From: Rhodobacterales bacterium LSUCC0387
GTDB taxonomy: Bacteria; Pseudomonadota; Alphaproteobacteria; Rhodobacterales; Rhodobacteraceae
Length of the DNA stretch: 64,000 bases
Reading direction: 5' to 3'
NCBI GenBank assembly: GCA_015689775.1
Contig: WVSR01000001.1
Coordinates: 1,179,501-1,243,500 of the forward strand
Both the position numbers and the translations under genes were made by a program. The notes below the pieces were generated by a model. That model saw nothing but the letters and a program-made list of their open reading frames with translations. It had not been told where the DNA came from and searched no databases. Positions 19,023 to 29,057 of the stretch are shown piece after piece; the first letter of the stretch is position 1, and each line of letters starts with the position of its first letter.

Positions 19023-20390
19023 CTAGCCCGCGCCGAATATATCGCCCACAAATCGCGTCATATCCGCCATTTGAATCAGCTTAACACCCCCGACCGAGCC
19101 AAAATTGCAGCCCTCTGGCGCGATCAAAGTCGAGAAACCAAGTTTTTGCGCTTCTTTCAACCTGTTTTCCGCCTGTGCCACGGGCCGAAGCGCGCCAGAT
19201 AGGCTTAATTCGCCAAAAATCACCGACCCTTGTGGCAGCGCCGCATCCTCGCGCGCGCTCAGCAAGGCGGCGGCAACCGCCAGATCCGCCGCAGGTTCAG
19301 TGATCCGCAACCCGCCTGCGATGTTGAGATAAACATCAAGCCCCGCAAAGGCGATCCCCACACGGGCCTCAAGCACCGCCAAGATCATGGCAAGCCGTGC
19401 GCTGTCCCAGCCCACAACCGCACGGCGGGGTTGACCAAGCGGGGAGGGGGCGACCAAGGCTTGGATCTCGACCAAGACGGGTCTTGTGCCCTCAATGCCT
19501 GCAAAGACCGCCGATCCGGGTGAGGCGGTTTCATTCTCTGAGAGAAACAGAGCAGACGGGTTTGCAACCTCGGAGAGGCCCGCACCGGTCATTTCAAAAA
19601 CACCAATCTCACCCGCAGGGCCAAAGCGGTTTTTGACCGAGCGCAGAATACGGAATTGGTGCCCGCGTTCACCCTCAAAATAAAGGACGCAATCGACCAT
19701 ATGTTCGACCACGCGCGGCCCCGCAATTTGGCCATCTTTGGTGACATGGCCCACCAAGATCACGCTGACCCCACGTCGTTTGGCGAAGGTAACCAATTCA
19801 TGTGCTGCGGCGCGCACTTGGCTGACAGATCCAGGCGCGCTGTCGACTGTGTCAAGCCACATGGTTTGGATGGAATCGATAATCACCAAATCGGGGCGGG
19901 TTTCGTCCAAAGTGGTCAGAATATCACGCAAATTGGTTTCTGCCGCTAAGGCCATCGGGGCTGCGCCCAGACCCAGACGTTGTGCGCGCATGCGCACCTG
20001 TGCGCTGGCCTCCTCGCCCGAGACATAAACAACCGACAGGCCCTTGGCTGCGAAACTGGCCGCAGCCTGCAACAATAGGGTTGATTTCCCGATACCCGGA
20101 TCCCCCCCCAAGAGCAGCGCAGAGGCAGGCACAAGCCCGCCACCAAGAACACGATCCAATTCCGCCAAGCCTGAAGGGTGGCGCGGTGGCGGGGCCTCTT
20201 GGCTGGCCAAATCCATCAGCGCCATTTTGCGTCCCTTGCCTGCACCCAAGCCCGATTTGGCGGGGCCTGCCGAAAGCGGGGCCTCCTCAACAATCGTGTT
20301 CCACTCGCCACAGCCATCGCAACGCCCGATCCATTTTTTATGAACCGTGCCGCATTGGCCGCAGATAAATTGGGTTATAGATTTTGCCAT
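19023..20390 (-). CDS. radA: DNA repair protein RadA
   Basis: RecA-like ATPase that processes recombination intermediates. The N-terminal C4 zinc finger uses Cys10, 13, 24 and 27 (CGQC...CDGCGEW). It also has Walker A GGDPGIGKST, the RadA-specific VKNRFGPAGEIG, and a C-terminal Lon-protease-like domain. The 455 residues match the family. It stands between mlaF and cvpA, all on the minus strand. Confidence 0.97.
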   Translation of the reverse strand: MAKSITQFICGQCGTVHKKWIGRCDGCGEWNTIVEEAPLSAGPAKSGLGAGKGRKMALMDLASQEAPPPRHPSGLAELDRVLGGGLVPASALLLGGDPGIGKSTLLLQAAASFAAKGLSVVYVSGEEASAQVRMRAQRLGLGAAPMALAAETNLRDILTTLDETRPDLVIIDSIQTMWLDTVDSAPGSVSQVRAAAHELVTFAKRRGVSVILVGHVTKDGQIAGPRVVEHMVDCVLYFEGERGHQFRILRSVKNRFGPAGEIGVFEMTGAGLSEVANPSALFLSENETASPGSAVFAGIEGTRPVLVEIQALVAPSPLGQPRRAVVGWDSARLAMILAVLEARVGIAFAGLDVYLNIAGGLRITEPAADLAVAAALLSAREDAALPQGSVIFGELSLSGALRPVAQAENRLKEAQKLGFSTLIAPEGCNFGSVGGVKLIQMADMTRFVGDIFGAG

Positions 20391-20439
20391 GGCACAGGGT
20401 TAGCGCGGGTCGCGCGCTTTGGCCAGAGTATGTTGCGCC

Positions 20440-21186
20440 TTAGCGCACCGCCTCAATCGGGCCATCGGCAGAGCCTGTGATAAACTGGCGCAAATAGGGG
20501 TCATCGGCGCTGTCCATATCCGCCGCGGGGCCTGTCCATTGGATCACCCCGTCATGCAGCATGGCGATTTTATCGGCAATCGCGCGCACCGAGGACATAT
20601 CATGGGTGATGGTCATGGCGGTTGCGCCCATCTCAACCACGATTTCGCGGATCAAATCATCGATCACGCCCGACATGATCGGATCAAGCCCTGTGGTTGG
20701 CTCGTCAAAAAAGATAATTTCAGGCTCCGCTGCAATGGCGCGGGCGAGGCCTACGCGCTTTTGCATGCCCCCTGACAATTCAGACGGGTAAAGGTCAGCG
20801 ACATCGGGCTTCAGCCCCACACGGCGCAATTTTTCAATCGCGATCTCGCGCGCCTCTGATTTTGGCCGCTTAAGATGGCCGCGCATCAGACGAAAGGCCA
20901 CGTTCTGCCATACGGGCAGACTGTCAAACAGAGCCGCACCTTGGAACAGCATCCCAAAGCGCGCCAAAAACGGGTCCCGCGCGGCGCGGGTGACATCTTC
21001 GCCGTCAAGCAGGATCATCCCACTGTCATGGCGCACAAGACCCAAAACCGATTTCAGCAAAACCGATTTGCCCGTGCCAGAGCCGCCAATAATGACCATG
21101 CTTTCGCCTTTGGGAACCTCAAGGTTCACGCCGCGCAAGACCTGCTTGGGGCCAAAGGATTTATGGACATCGGACAGGGTAATCAT
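20440..21186 (-). CDS. mlaF: ABC transporter ATPase, MlaF/Ttg2A type
   Basis: ATP-binding subunit of an MCE-type phospholipid transport system. Shows Walker A GGSGTGKS, signature LSGGMQKRVGLARA, and Walker B EIIFFDEPTTGLDP. The ATG at 21186 shares ATGA with the permease stop, so they are translationally coupled; the frame extended to 21378 is only overlap with that permease. 248 residues. The MCE substrate-binding gene mlaD is not next to it: radA follows at once. Confidence 0.92.
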   Translation of the reverse strand: MITLSDVHKSFGPKQVLRGVNLEVPKGESMVIIGGSGTGKSVLLKSVLGLVRHDSGMILLDGEDVTRAARDPFLARFGMLFQGAALFDSLPVWQNVAFRLMRGHLKRPKSEAREIAIEKLRRVGLKPDVADLYPSELSGGMQKRVGLARAIAAEPEIIFFDEPTTGLDPIMSGVIDDLIREIVVEMGATAMTITHDMSSVRAIADKIAMLHDGVIQWTGPAADMDSADDPYLRQFITGSADGPIEAVR

Positions 21187-21971
21187 GCGCTGAAAAACAC
21201 CTCTGTCAGAATGTAGTTTGACGCCAAGATAAGTATGGAGGAGGAGACCACCGCATTGGTTGTGGCGCGGCCCACACCCGCGGCCCCTTTGCCTGAATTC
21301 ATCCCATGATAGCAGCCCATTATGGCCACGATAAAGCCAAACACCGCCCCCTTGATCATGCCCGAGATGACATCCCAAGCTTCGAGAAAATCAACGGTGT
21401 TCTGAATGTAATTTGCCGCGTTGAACCCAAGCCGCGTTGTGCCCACCAAATAGCCGCCGAAAATCCCGATACTGTCCCCAATCGCCACCAAAAGCGGCAA
21501 AGACAGGGTCGCGGCCAAAACCCGGGGTAGGGTCAGATATTTGAGCGGGTTGGTCGAAAGCGTGACCAACGCATCAATCTGTTCGGTTACTTTCATCGTG
21601 CCAATCTCGGCGGCAATCGCAGCCGCCACGCGGCCCGCAACCATGAGGCCACCCAAAACAGGCCCAAGTTCGCGCACCATGCCAATGGCCACAATCGAGG
21701 GCACAACCGCCTCGGCATTAAATCGCGCGCCGCCCGAATAGATTTGCAGCGCCAAGGCCCCGCCCGTAAACAGGGCGGTCAGACCGACCACGGGCAGGGA
21801 TAAAAACCCGATTTGCATCAGTTGGATCAGGAATTCACGCGGGTAAAATGGCGGACGAAAGAGGTGCGAGACAGTCGCGCCGGCATAGATGCTAACGCGC
21901 CCCACACCCGTCAATAGCCTCATGACCGAGCGGCCAATCGTGGCAAGCGGTGCGAGAATGAGTGTAGCCAT
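21183..21971 (-). CDS. mlaE: MlaE-type ABC transporter permease
   Basis: Inner-membrane permease of the lipid-asymmetry/MCE transporter family. The 262 residues contain five or six hydrophobic helices and the family landmarks ALQIYSGGARFNAE, RELGPVLGGLMVAGRVAAA and EIGTMKVTEQIDAL. It begins two bases after alr ends and overlaps mlaF by four bases. With mlaF it should form the core of a retrograde phospholipid transporter. Confidence 0.93.
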   Translation of the reverse strand: MATLILAPLATIGRSVMRLLTGVGRVSIYAGATVSHLFRPPFYPREFLIQLMQIGFLSLPVVGLTALFTGGALALQIYSGGARFNAEAVVPSIVAIGMVRELGPVLGGLMVAGRVAAAIAAEIGTMKVTEQIDALVTLSTNPLKYLTLPRVLAATLSLPLLVAIGDSIGIFGGYLVGTTRLGFNAANYIQNTVDFLEAWDVISGMIKGAVFGFIVAIMGCYHGMNSGKGAAGVGRATTNAVVSSSILILASNYILTEVFFSA

Positions 21972-21973
21972 TC

Positions 21974-23023
21974 CTAACCCCCGTGATAGTGACGCTGATA
22001 GCGCGCGCCAAGCGAGGTGAGGATCTCATAGCCAATCGTGCCCGCATGATCCGCCAGTTGATCCACGCCTTGTGCGGTGCAGAGGATGTCTAAGTGATCT
22101 GGCACATCTGCCCCAAGCCCGCTGACATCCACCCCCATCAAATCCATCGACACGCGCCCCGCAAGTGGGCAGGGCGTGTCACCTGCATAGACTGCGGCTT
22201 TGCCCGTCATCGCGCGGATCAACCCATCGGCATATCCCGCGGCCACGGTTGCGATCTGGCGGGGGCCGTTGGGGCGAAAGCCTGCGCCATACCCCACAAA
22301 CTCGCCCACCTCGACTTGCCGCACTTGGACAACAGGCAGGGAGAGACGCACCACGGGGATCGCATCTGCAAAGGGCAGCCCCCCATAAAGCCCGATTCCA
22401 GGACGGGTCAGATCAAAGTGATAAGCCTCACCCAAAAGCACGCCCCCCGTAGCAGAGAGCGAGCGGGGGTGATGTGTACCATCGGTCATGGCGCGAAAAT
22501 TTGCCAATTGCGCAGGATTTTCTGGGTGATCAGGCTCATCAGCGCAGGCCAGATGGCTCATGATCAACTGGCAGGGCCCGCGCTCGGCCTCATCGCGCAA
22601 GGTGGACCAATCGGCGGCCTCCATGCCTAAGCGGTTCATGCCTGTATCAAGTTGAATACCATAGGGCATATCGCCTGCATCGCGGTGGCGGCGGAATTGA
22701 TCGGCGGAATTCAAAAGGGGGATCAAATTGTGATCCCGCAACAGCTCAAAATCGCCCGCCATATGGCCCGAAAAGACGAAAATGCGGGCTTGTGGGAAAC
22801 CCGCCCCCGTGAGGGCGGCACGCAGTGCTACGCCCTCTTCGGCAATTGCCACAAAGAATGTGTCAGCGCCTGCGCGTGCCAAGGCAGGGGCCACGCTTCC
22901 TGCGCCCAAGCCATAGCTGTCTGCCTTAACCACCGCGGCCGTTTTCGCGTTGGTCGGGTCGTCAAGGGCGCGCCAATTGGCGACAATCGCGCCCAGATCG
23001 ATATTAAGCTTTCCAGATGCCAT
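21974..23023 (-). CDS. alr: Alanine racemase
   Basis: PLP enzyme that makes D-alanine for peptidoglycan. The PLP lysine is in [12 protein letters not shown] (about residue 34), and the C-terminal barrel part holds GYGAGF and [12 protein letters not shown]. Start 23023 ([17 protein letters not shown]) gives 349 residues with AGAAGG upstream; the frame to 23089 is not conserved. It lies between dnaB and mlaE on the same strand. Confidence 0.94.
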   Translation of the reverse strand: MASGKLNIDLGAIVANWRALDDPTNAKTAAVVKADSYGLGAGSVAPALARAGADTFFVAIAEEGVALRAALTGAGFPQARIFVFSGHMAGDFELLRDHNLIPLLNSADQFRRHRDAGDMPYGIQLDTGMNRLGMEAADWSTLRDEAERGPCQLIMSHLACADEPDHPENPAQLANFRAMTDGTHHPRSLSATGGVLLGEAYHFDLTRPGIGLYGGLPFADAIPVVRLSLPVVQVRQVEVGEFVGYGAGFRPNGPRQIATVAAGYADGLIRAMTGKAAVYAGDTPCPLAGRVSMDLMGVDVSGLGADVPDHLDILCTAQGVDQLADHAGTIGYEILTSLGARYQRHYHGG

Positions 23024-23113
23024 GCGCCTTCTGTCCTGTTTTGATACGGACCCGTCAAGGGGCAAGTAGGGTTTTGTCCGAAACTCCAACAGATCATGGC
23101 ACGAATGCGTGCC

Positions 23114-24640
23114 TTAGTTAAACCTGTCCGCGCCTTGCTGCCATGGTTTGACGAGATTGCCAAATTTGGTGAAGCGCCCCTCAAAGCTTAGCTCAACCGT
23201 GCCAACAGGTCCGTGACGCTGCTTGCCGATGATAACCTCGGCCTTGCCATGGAGGGCATCCATATCCTGCTGCCATTTTGCCATGGCCTCGAGGTTGTCT
23301 TCGCCTGGTTTTTCGCGCTCTTTGTAATATTCGCCGCGATAGACGAACATGACCACATCGGCATCTTGCTCGATTGACCCAGACTCCCGAAGGTCTGACA
23401 AATGGGGGCGTTTATCATCGCGGTTTTCGACCTGACGCGACAACTGCGACAGCGCGATCACGGGGATATCCAATTCTTTCGCAATCGCCTTGAGGCCTTG
23501 GGTGATTTCTGAAATTTCATTCACGCGGTTTTCATTGCGGCCATTGCCCCGCAACAATTGCAAATAGTCGATGATCAACAAATCCAAACCCTGCGGGCTG
23601 CGCTTGAGGCGGCGCGCGCGGGCGGCGATCTGTGCAATGGGCAGGGCCGGGGTGTCGTCAATATAAAGGGGGCAATTTTGCAAATCCTGCGCTGCGATCA
23701 GATAGCGCTGGAATTCTTGCTCGTTCAAATCGCCTTTGCGGATCAGTTCCGATGGCACCTCGGCCGCCTCTGACAGAACCCGCTGCGCCAATTGCGCGGC
23801 AGACATCTCGAGGCTGAAAAACCCGACCACGCCGCCATCAACTGTGCCTTCTGTGCCGTCATCCTTAAGGCCCCGCTTAAAGGCACGCGCCACGTTAAAC
23901 GCGATATTGGTGGCAAGCGAGGTTTTCCCCATCGATGGGCGCCCCGCAAGGATCAGAAGGTCAGAATTATGCAAACCGCCCAACATCTTATCAAGATCGG
24001 TCAAGCCCGTGGAAAGGCCCGCCAGACCGCCCGACCGGTTATAGGCCGCATTAGCGATCTCCACCGCATCGTGAAGCGCACGTAGGAAAGATTGAAATCC
24101 CCGCGAGGTGCTGCCGGTTGAGGCGAGTTGGAACAAATCGGATTCGGCCTGAACGATCTGCTCATCGGGCGAGACATCTTCGCGCATCGATAGCGCGCGA
24201 TCTGAAATCGATTTGCCCAAATCAATCAGATTGCGGCGCACGGCTAGATCATGGATCAGCTGTGAGTAATCACGCGCGGCCGATGTGGCAATGGCGGAAA
24301 GCTGCAATTTCAAAAGATATTCGGCCCCCCCAAGGGCGCGCAGACCTTCGTGTTCGGCCATAAAGTTTTTTAGTGTGGTGGCGTCTGTTTGCTGCCCCTT
24401 GAGGATGCGCGCCCGGGCGACCTCGAAAATCGCGCCATGCACGGGGTCATAAAAATGCGCAGGCTCAATCAGGTCTTGCAGGCGATCAATGACGTCATTT
24501 GACGCCAAAATCGCGCCCAATAATTGCTGCTCAGCCTCAATGTTGTGAGGCAGCGGGAAGAGGGCGCTTGCGTCCGTGTCGGGATCAGCATCGCTTGACT
24601 TGCGCAATGCTTTGGCATTGAGATTGGCGATCTCGCTCAT
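23114..24640 (-). CDS. dnaB: Replicative DNA helicase DnaB
   Basis: Hexameric helicase of the replication fork. The N-terminal domain starts at PHNIEAEQQLLGAIL (about residue 30). The C-terminal RecA-like motor has Walker A AGRPSMGKTSLA, Walker B LLIIDYLQLL and ALSQLSRQVE. The 508 residues are normal, and no intein interrupts the Walker region. It opens a minus-strand block with alr, mlaEF and radA. Confidence 0.97.
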   Translation of the reverse strand: MSEIANLNAKALRKSSDADPDTDASALFPLPHNIEAEQQLLGAILASNDVIDRLQDLIEPAHFYDPVHGAIFEVARARILKGQQTDATTLKNFMAEHEGLRALGGAEYLLKLQLSAIATSAARDYSQLIHDLAVRRNLIDLGKSISDRALSMREDVSPDEQIVQAESDLFQLASTGSTSRGFQSFLRALHDAVEIANAAYNRSGGLAGLSTGLTDLDKMLGGLHNSDLLILAGRPSMGKTSLATNIAFNVARAFKRGLKDDGTEGTVDGGVVGFFSLEMSAAQLAQRVLSEAAEVPSELIRKGDLNEQEFQRYLIAAQDLQNCPLYIDDTPALPIAQIAARARRLKRSPQGLDLLIIDYLQLLRGNGRNENRVNEISEITQGLKAIAKELDIPVIALSQLSRQVENRDDKRPHLSDLRESGSIEQDADVVMFVYRGEYYKEREKPGEDNLEAMAKWQQDMDALHGKAEVIIGKQRHGPVGTVELSFEGRFTKFGNLVKPWQQGADRFN

Positions 24641-24884
24641 GATTACTCCCTCAACAAATCACACCCCACCTGCGGTATGCTTCCCACAACTCAGCGTCAA
24701 TCTGGATATCCTGTGGATATGTTGAACCCAGATAATATCCGCAAGATATGGGTGGCATCTTTGGTAACGCTACCACATAAGGCAACGCGGCACGAATTTT
24801 TTTCGGGCCTCTGCCTTGCGCGATGGCTCTGGCAAATGGGTCTGTGCCGCTGTTTGGCCCGTTTTCGGGCCTGCGCTGTGGGGC
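24641..24884. other. dnaB upstream region with a DnaA-like box and a LacI-like palindrome
   Basis: No gene is seen in this gap. TGTGGATAT at 24712-24720 differs at one base from the DnaA box TGTGGATAA. TGGTAACGCTACCA at 24762-24775 is an imperfect palindrome of the LacI-operator shape, though no LacI gene is near. Confidence 0.35.
24856..24871 (-). terminator. Hairpin after pyrE
   Basis: GGCCCG, TTTT loop, CGGGCC begins 13 bases past the pyrE stop on the minus strand. A U-tract is missing, so termination by this hairpin is only possible. Confidence 0.4.
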
Positions 24885-25565
24885 TTAGACGAATCCCCGC
24901 GCGGCGCGCCATCCTTCAGGATCGCGCAGGAAATGTGCGACCTGCTCAAGCGTGTTTGCGTCAAAGTCGTGGCCTGTGCGCGCTTCGGCAATCACATCGG
25001 CCCATGTGCATAGCCAATGCAATTCAACCCCATGCTCCCGCAACCGTGGGATCGTGTCCTCGAAAATGCCGTAATAGAACACAACCGCCGTGTGACCACA
25101 GCTCGCGCCTGTCTCGCGGATTGCATCAACAAAGCTAAGTTTTGAGCCACCATCGGTGGTCAAATCTTCTACCAACAGTACGCGATCACCCGCATCCATT
25201 GCCCCCTCAATGCGGGCGTTTTTGCCGTAACCTTTTGGCTTTTTGCGCACATAGCTCATGGGTAAGGCCATACGCTCGGCTACAAAGGCGGCAAAAGGAA
25301 TACCCGCCGTCTCGCCGCCTGCGATATTGTTAAAGGCCTCAAGCCCCGCATTGCGCATCACGGTGCAGGTCAGAAAATCCATCAATGTGGCCCGCACTCG
25401 CGGGAAGGAAATAATCCGCCGACAGTCAATATACGTGGGCGCACGGTTGCCCGAAGCATGGGTGTAGGGCTCATCCGCGTTGAAATGTACCGCGCCAATA
25501 TCAAGTAGCATCCGTGCTGACATTTTCGCAATCTGCGCCTGATCGGGATAGCTTGCTGGGATCAT
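24885..25565 (-). CDS. pyrE: Orotate phosphoribosyltransferase
   Basis: Joins orotate and PRPP to make orotidine 5'-phosphate in pyrimidine synthesis. PRPP loop [15 protein letters not shown], the flexible-loop segment [17 protein letters not shown] and the core [15 protein letters not shown] are present. 226 residues, complete. It starts 12 bases after pyrC and is surely co-transcribed with it, so two steps of the same pathway are coupled. Confidence 0.95.
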   Translation of the reverse strand: MIPASYPDQAQIAKMSARMLLDIGAVHFNADEPYTHASGNRAPTYIDCRRIISFPRVRATLMDFLTCTVMRNAGLEAFNNIAGGETAGIPFAAFVAERMALPMSYVRKKPKGYGKNARIEGAMDAGDRVLLVEDLTTDGGSKLSFVDAIRETGASCGHTAVVFYYGIFEDTIPRLREHGVELHWLCTWADVIAEARTGHDFDANTLEQVAHFLRDPEGWRAARGFV

Positions 25566-25577
25566 GGCATGGCTCCT

Positions 25578-26624
25578 TTATTGGTCGAGAACCCGCCAAA
25601 ACAGCGGATGGCCTGGGTCAAATACAGTGACGGGCCCGTCTTCTGTCTCGATTTTTGCGGGATAGGTCACGGGGGCGTCTTCCTTGACCAAGGCGATAGT
25701 GGTGTCATTTGGGGCCAGACCATAGCGCGAAGGGCCAAAGAGCGAGGTGAAGCCTTCAAGTTGATCAAGCGCGCCTTCTTCCTCGAATACATGGGCGAGG
25801 CAGGCCATGGTATTGGTTGCGGTGAAACATCCCGCACAGCCACAGGCGCTTTCTTTGTTGGGGTCGGTGTGGGGGGCGCTGTCTGTGCCAAGGAAGAACC
25901 GTGGATTTCCTGAAATGGCGGCTTTGCGCAGCGCCTTTTGATGGGTGGAGCGTTTGGCCACGGGCAGGCAGTAGTAATGCGGCCTGATCCCGCCCACCAA
26001 GATATGATTTCGATTGATCATAAGGTGATGCGTTGTGATGGTGGCCGCGATATCGCCGCTTGCCTCGCGCACATAGTCAATCCCATCGCTTGTGGTGACA
26101 TGTTCAAGTGTAACTTTGAGCTCAGGGATGTCACGGCGCAGCGGTTCAAGAACCGTTTCTAGGAACACTTTTTCGCGGTCGAAAATATCCACATCATGGC
26201 GCGTGACCTCGCCATGGATGCACAAAGGCAGGCCAATCTCTGCCATCTTTTCCAAAACGGCGCGCACATTGGCAATGTTGCGCACGCCTGAGGCAGAATT
26301 TGTGGTCGCCCCTGCTGGGTAAAGCTTCACCGCTGTGATCAGCCCTGCCGTATGTGCGGCGGCCAGATCTTCAGGATCTGTGCCTTCGGTCAGGTATAAT
26401 GTCATCAATGGGGTGAAGGTCATCCCATCGGGCAGGGCCGCTAAAATGCGGTCGCGATAGGCGCTGGCATCGTCCCCTTTGACCACGGGTGGCACAAGGT
26501 TCGGCATGATGATGGCGCGACCAAAATGGCGCGCGGTTTCTGGCAATACGGCGCGCAGCATCGCACCATCGCGCAGGTGTAAATGCCAATCGTCGGGGCG
26601 GCGAAGGGTCAGGGTGTATGTCAT
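25578..26624 (-). CDS. pyrC: Dihydroorotase
   Basis: Zinc hydrolase that cyclises carbamoyl-aspartate to dihydroorotate. Shows [13 protein letters not shown] with the metal HxH pair, PNLVPPV, CIHGEV and the LGTDSAPH segment with the metal-binding Asp. Start 26624 ([13 protein letters not shown]) gives 348 residues, the length of E. coli PyrC (class II). Its AAGGAG lies only one base from the ATG, which is unusually tight. Divergent from the cox cluster. Confidence 0.95.
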   Translation of the reverse strand: MTYTLTLRRPDDWHLHLRDGAMLRAVLPETARHFGRAIIMPNLVPPVVKGDDASAYRDRILAALPDGMTFTPLMTLYLTEGTDPEDLAAAHTAGLITAVKLYPAGATTNSASGVRNIANVRAVLEKMAEIGLPLCIHGEVTRHDVDIFDREKVFLETVLEPLRRDIPELKVTLEHVTTSDGIDYVREASGDIAATITTHHLMINRNHILVGGIRPHYYCLPVAKRSTHQKALRKAAISGNPRFFLGTDSAPHTDPNKESACGCAGCFTATNTMACLAHVFEEEGALDQLEGFTSLFGPSRYGLAPNDTTIALVKEDAPVTYPAKIETEDGPVTVFDPGHPLFWRVLDQ

Positions 26625-26837
26625 GCTCCTTGCGCTACAAAATTCCCGCAGCCTTGCCAAGAGCTAAGCGCGCTATCGGCTGGGCGTACATCCTGCTGCT
26701 CCCGCTGCCGCTTCCCTTCTGTCTGTAACCTTGTGAGATCCTAGCAGCCGAGCAGGGCGGAACAAAAGGATTTTGCACAGGCTTGACCGCAGGCTATTCA
26801 ATGGCGTTGATAGTGGCGACATATTGCGGGAGGCAGC

Positions 26838-27761
26838 ATGCGCGGGTCATCACACCAAATTGAAATTCCCCCATCAATTGACGCATTGCGCGCAGGGTTG
26901 AGTGCCGAAGGCTATATCTGCGGCAAATCATTGGGCACAGTCGCATATCTCGCTCTCAGCCTCGGGCGGCCTTTGTTCCTAGAGGGTGAGGCAGGCACGG
27001 GAAAAACAGAGATTGCCAAATCTATTGCCGCGATGTTGGGCCGCCGCCTGATCCGCCTGCAATGCTATGAGGGCCTGGATGCGGCGTCTGCGGTGTATGA
27101 ATGGAATTTTGCTGCACAGATGGTCGCTATCCGCGCAAGCGAGGCGGCGGGCGGCGCAGATCGCGCAAGCCTGACCGCTGACTTGTTCTCGCAAGATTAT
27201 TTGATCGAACGGCCTTTGTTGCAGGCCATGCGCCCTGATCCCGCAGGCGCGCCTGTTTTGCTGATTGACGAAATCGACCGAACAGATGAACCTTTTGAGG
27301 CGTTCCTCCTTGAGGCGCTGTCAGATTTTCAGGTCACAATTCCCGAGCTTGGCCAGATCAAAGCCCCAGAGCCGCCCATCGTCATCCTGACATCAAACCG
27401 CACCCGCGAGGTGCATGATGCGCTCAAACGGCGGTGCCTATATCATTGGGTCGACTATCCCGACATCACCCGCGAGATGGAGATTTTGCACGCCCGTGTG
27501 CCGCAGGCGGCAGACACTCTCTCGCGCGAGGTCGTGGCCTTTGTGCAGCGCCTGCGCAGTGAGGATCTGTTCAAAAAGCCAGGTGTCGCAGAAACGATTG
27601 ATTGGGCGAAATGTCTGCTTGCGCTTGATGTGATTGAATTATCGCCTGAGGTGATTGCAGATACGCTTGGTGCGATTTTGAAATATCAAGACGATATCGC
27701 GAGGTTGCAAGGGTCTGAGGCCAAGCGTATCTTGGACGAAATCCGCGCCGATTTGGGCTAA
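26838..27761 (+). CDS. coxD: MoxR-type AAA ATPase, CoxD-like
   Basis: AAA ATPase expected to help mature the molybdenum-copper or molybdenum hydroxylase encoded downstream. Walker A GEAGTGKT is at residues 50-57 and Walker B is PVLLIDEIDRTDEP, followed by sensor 1 ILTSNRTREVHDALKRRCLYHW, typical of MoxR/CoxD. 307 residues; first gene of the plus-strand cluster, six bases before the VWA gene. In Oligotropha, CoxD is needed to assemble the CuSMo site; whether this one does so is unknown. Confidence 0.9.
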   Translation: MRGSSHQIEIPPSIDALRAGLSAEGYICGKSLGTVAYLALSLGRPLFLEGEAGTGKTEIAKSIAAMLGRRLIRLQCYEGLDAASAVYEWNFAAQMVAIRASEAAGGADRASLTADLFSQDYLIERPLLQAMRPDPAGAPVLLIDEIDRTDEPFEAFLLEALSDFQVTIPELGQIKAPEPPIVILTSNRTREVHDALKRRCLYHWVDYPDITREMEILHARVPQAADTLSREVVAFVQRLRSEDLFKKPGVAETIDWAKCLLALDVIELSPEVIADTLGAILKYQDDIARLQGSEAKRILDEIRADLG

Positions 27762-27767
27762 GGCGCT

Positions 27768-29036
27768 ATGGAATACGCCCCGCTTGATCTGCCCGACAAT
27801 CCGCAGCTTTTGCGCAACCTTGCGCATTTTGCGCGCGCCTTGCGCGTGGCGGGGCTGCCTGCGGGGTCAGGGCATATGATGGATGCGGCGCGCGCCTTGG
27901 CCAGTGTCGGTTTTACAGATCGGGATACGTTTTTCTACGCATTGCGTGCCTGTTTTTGCACGCGGCCCGAACATTTACAAATTTTTGCGCAGATCTTCCG
28001 CCTCTATTGGCGGGATCCGCGTTATATGGAACATATGATGTCGTTGATGCTTCCCGCTATTCGCGGCCTGGAGGAGGAACGCCAAGCCAAACCCGCCGAA
28101 AAGCGCGCCGCAGAAAGTTTGCTAGACGGGATCACACCTGAGGCCCCCGATATAGAAGGCGAAGATCGCCCTCAGGACACGGAAATCGAAATTGACGCAA
28201 GCCTGACGATGAGCCGTGAAGAACGCTTGCGCAGCCTTGATTTTGAACAAATGTCCGTGGCTGAAATGGCCGAGGCGCGGCGCATTTTGGCGCGGTTGAG
28301 CCTCCCTGTGCCACCGCTTCTCACCCGCCGCTATGCGGCGGATGCCAATGGCACCAAGCCCGATTGGCGCAGTAGCCTGCGCCAAGCCATGCGCCATGGG
28401 GGCGAAATGCAAGGCTTCGCCCGCAAGGCGCGGCGCGAAAGGATGCCTGCCTTGATTTGTCTTTGCGATATCTCTGGGTCGATGTCAGCCTATAGCCGTG
28501 CGGTTTTGCATTTTCTGCACGCGCTCTCAAACGCGAAAGGGGCGGGTTGGTCAAAGGTCTATGGGTTCACCTTTGGAACGCGGCTGACCAATATTACCCG
28601 CCACTTGCGCGGGCGCGATGTGGATGCGGCGCTGGCCGCTGCGGGGGCCGAGGCGCAAGATTGGGAAGGCGGCACGCGCATTGGGTATTGCATCGATCGA
28701 TTTAACCGCGATTGGTCGCGCCGTGTCATGGGGCAGGGTGCAATTGTGCTTTTGATAACCGATGGTCTGGATCGGGATGATCCCGAACTGTTATCGAGCG
28801 CGATGGAGCGTCTCAGCCTGTCATCTAAGCGGCTGATCTGGATCAACCCGCTTTTGCGTTGGGAGGGGTTTGCGCCAAAGGCTGTTGGCATTCGTGCCAT
28901 TTTACCCCATGTTGATATGTTCCGCGCAGGGCACAATATCGCAGCGTTGCAGGGCTTGGCCGAGGCGCTGAATGCGCGTGGCGCTTTCAACGAAAAAGCA
29001 CGGCTTGTGCGGATGCTATCCGATGCGGCAAGCTAA
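27768..29036 (+). CDS. coxE: VWA domain protein, CoxE-like
   Basis: Partner of the CoxD AAA ATPase. The C-terminal half is a von Willebrand A domain with a metal (MIDAS) site, CDISGSMSAYSRAV (about residue 230), followed by GGTRIGYCIDRFNRDW and LLITDGLDRDD. The N-terminal half is helical with a Glu-rich acidic middle (about 110-150). MoxR ATPase plus VWA protein is a known chaperone pair for metal-enzyme activation. 422 residues; sits between coxD and the XdhC-like gene. Confidence 0.9.
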   Translation: MEYAPLDLPDNPQLLRNLAHFARALRVAGLPAGSGHMMDAARALASVGFTDRDTFFYALRACFCTRPEHLQIFAQIFRLYWRDPRYMEHMMSLMLPAIRGLEEERQAKPAEKRAAESLLDGITPEAPDIEGEDRPQDTEIEIDASLTMSREERLRSLDFEQMSVAEMAEARRILARLSLPVPPLLTRRYAADANGTKPDWRSSLRQAMRHGGEMQGFARKARRERMPALICLCDISGSMSAYSRAVLHFLHALSNAKGAGWSKVYGFTFGTRLTNITRHLRGRDVDAALAAAGAEAQDWEGGTRIGYCIDRFNRDWSRRVMGQGAIVLLITDGLDRDDPELLSSAMERLSLSSKRLIWINPLLRWEGFAPKAVGIRAILPHVDMFRAGHNIAALQGLAEALNARGAFNEKARLVRMLSDAAS

Positions 29037-29057
29037 GTTTGAAAGGGAGGGGTCATA

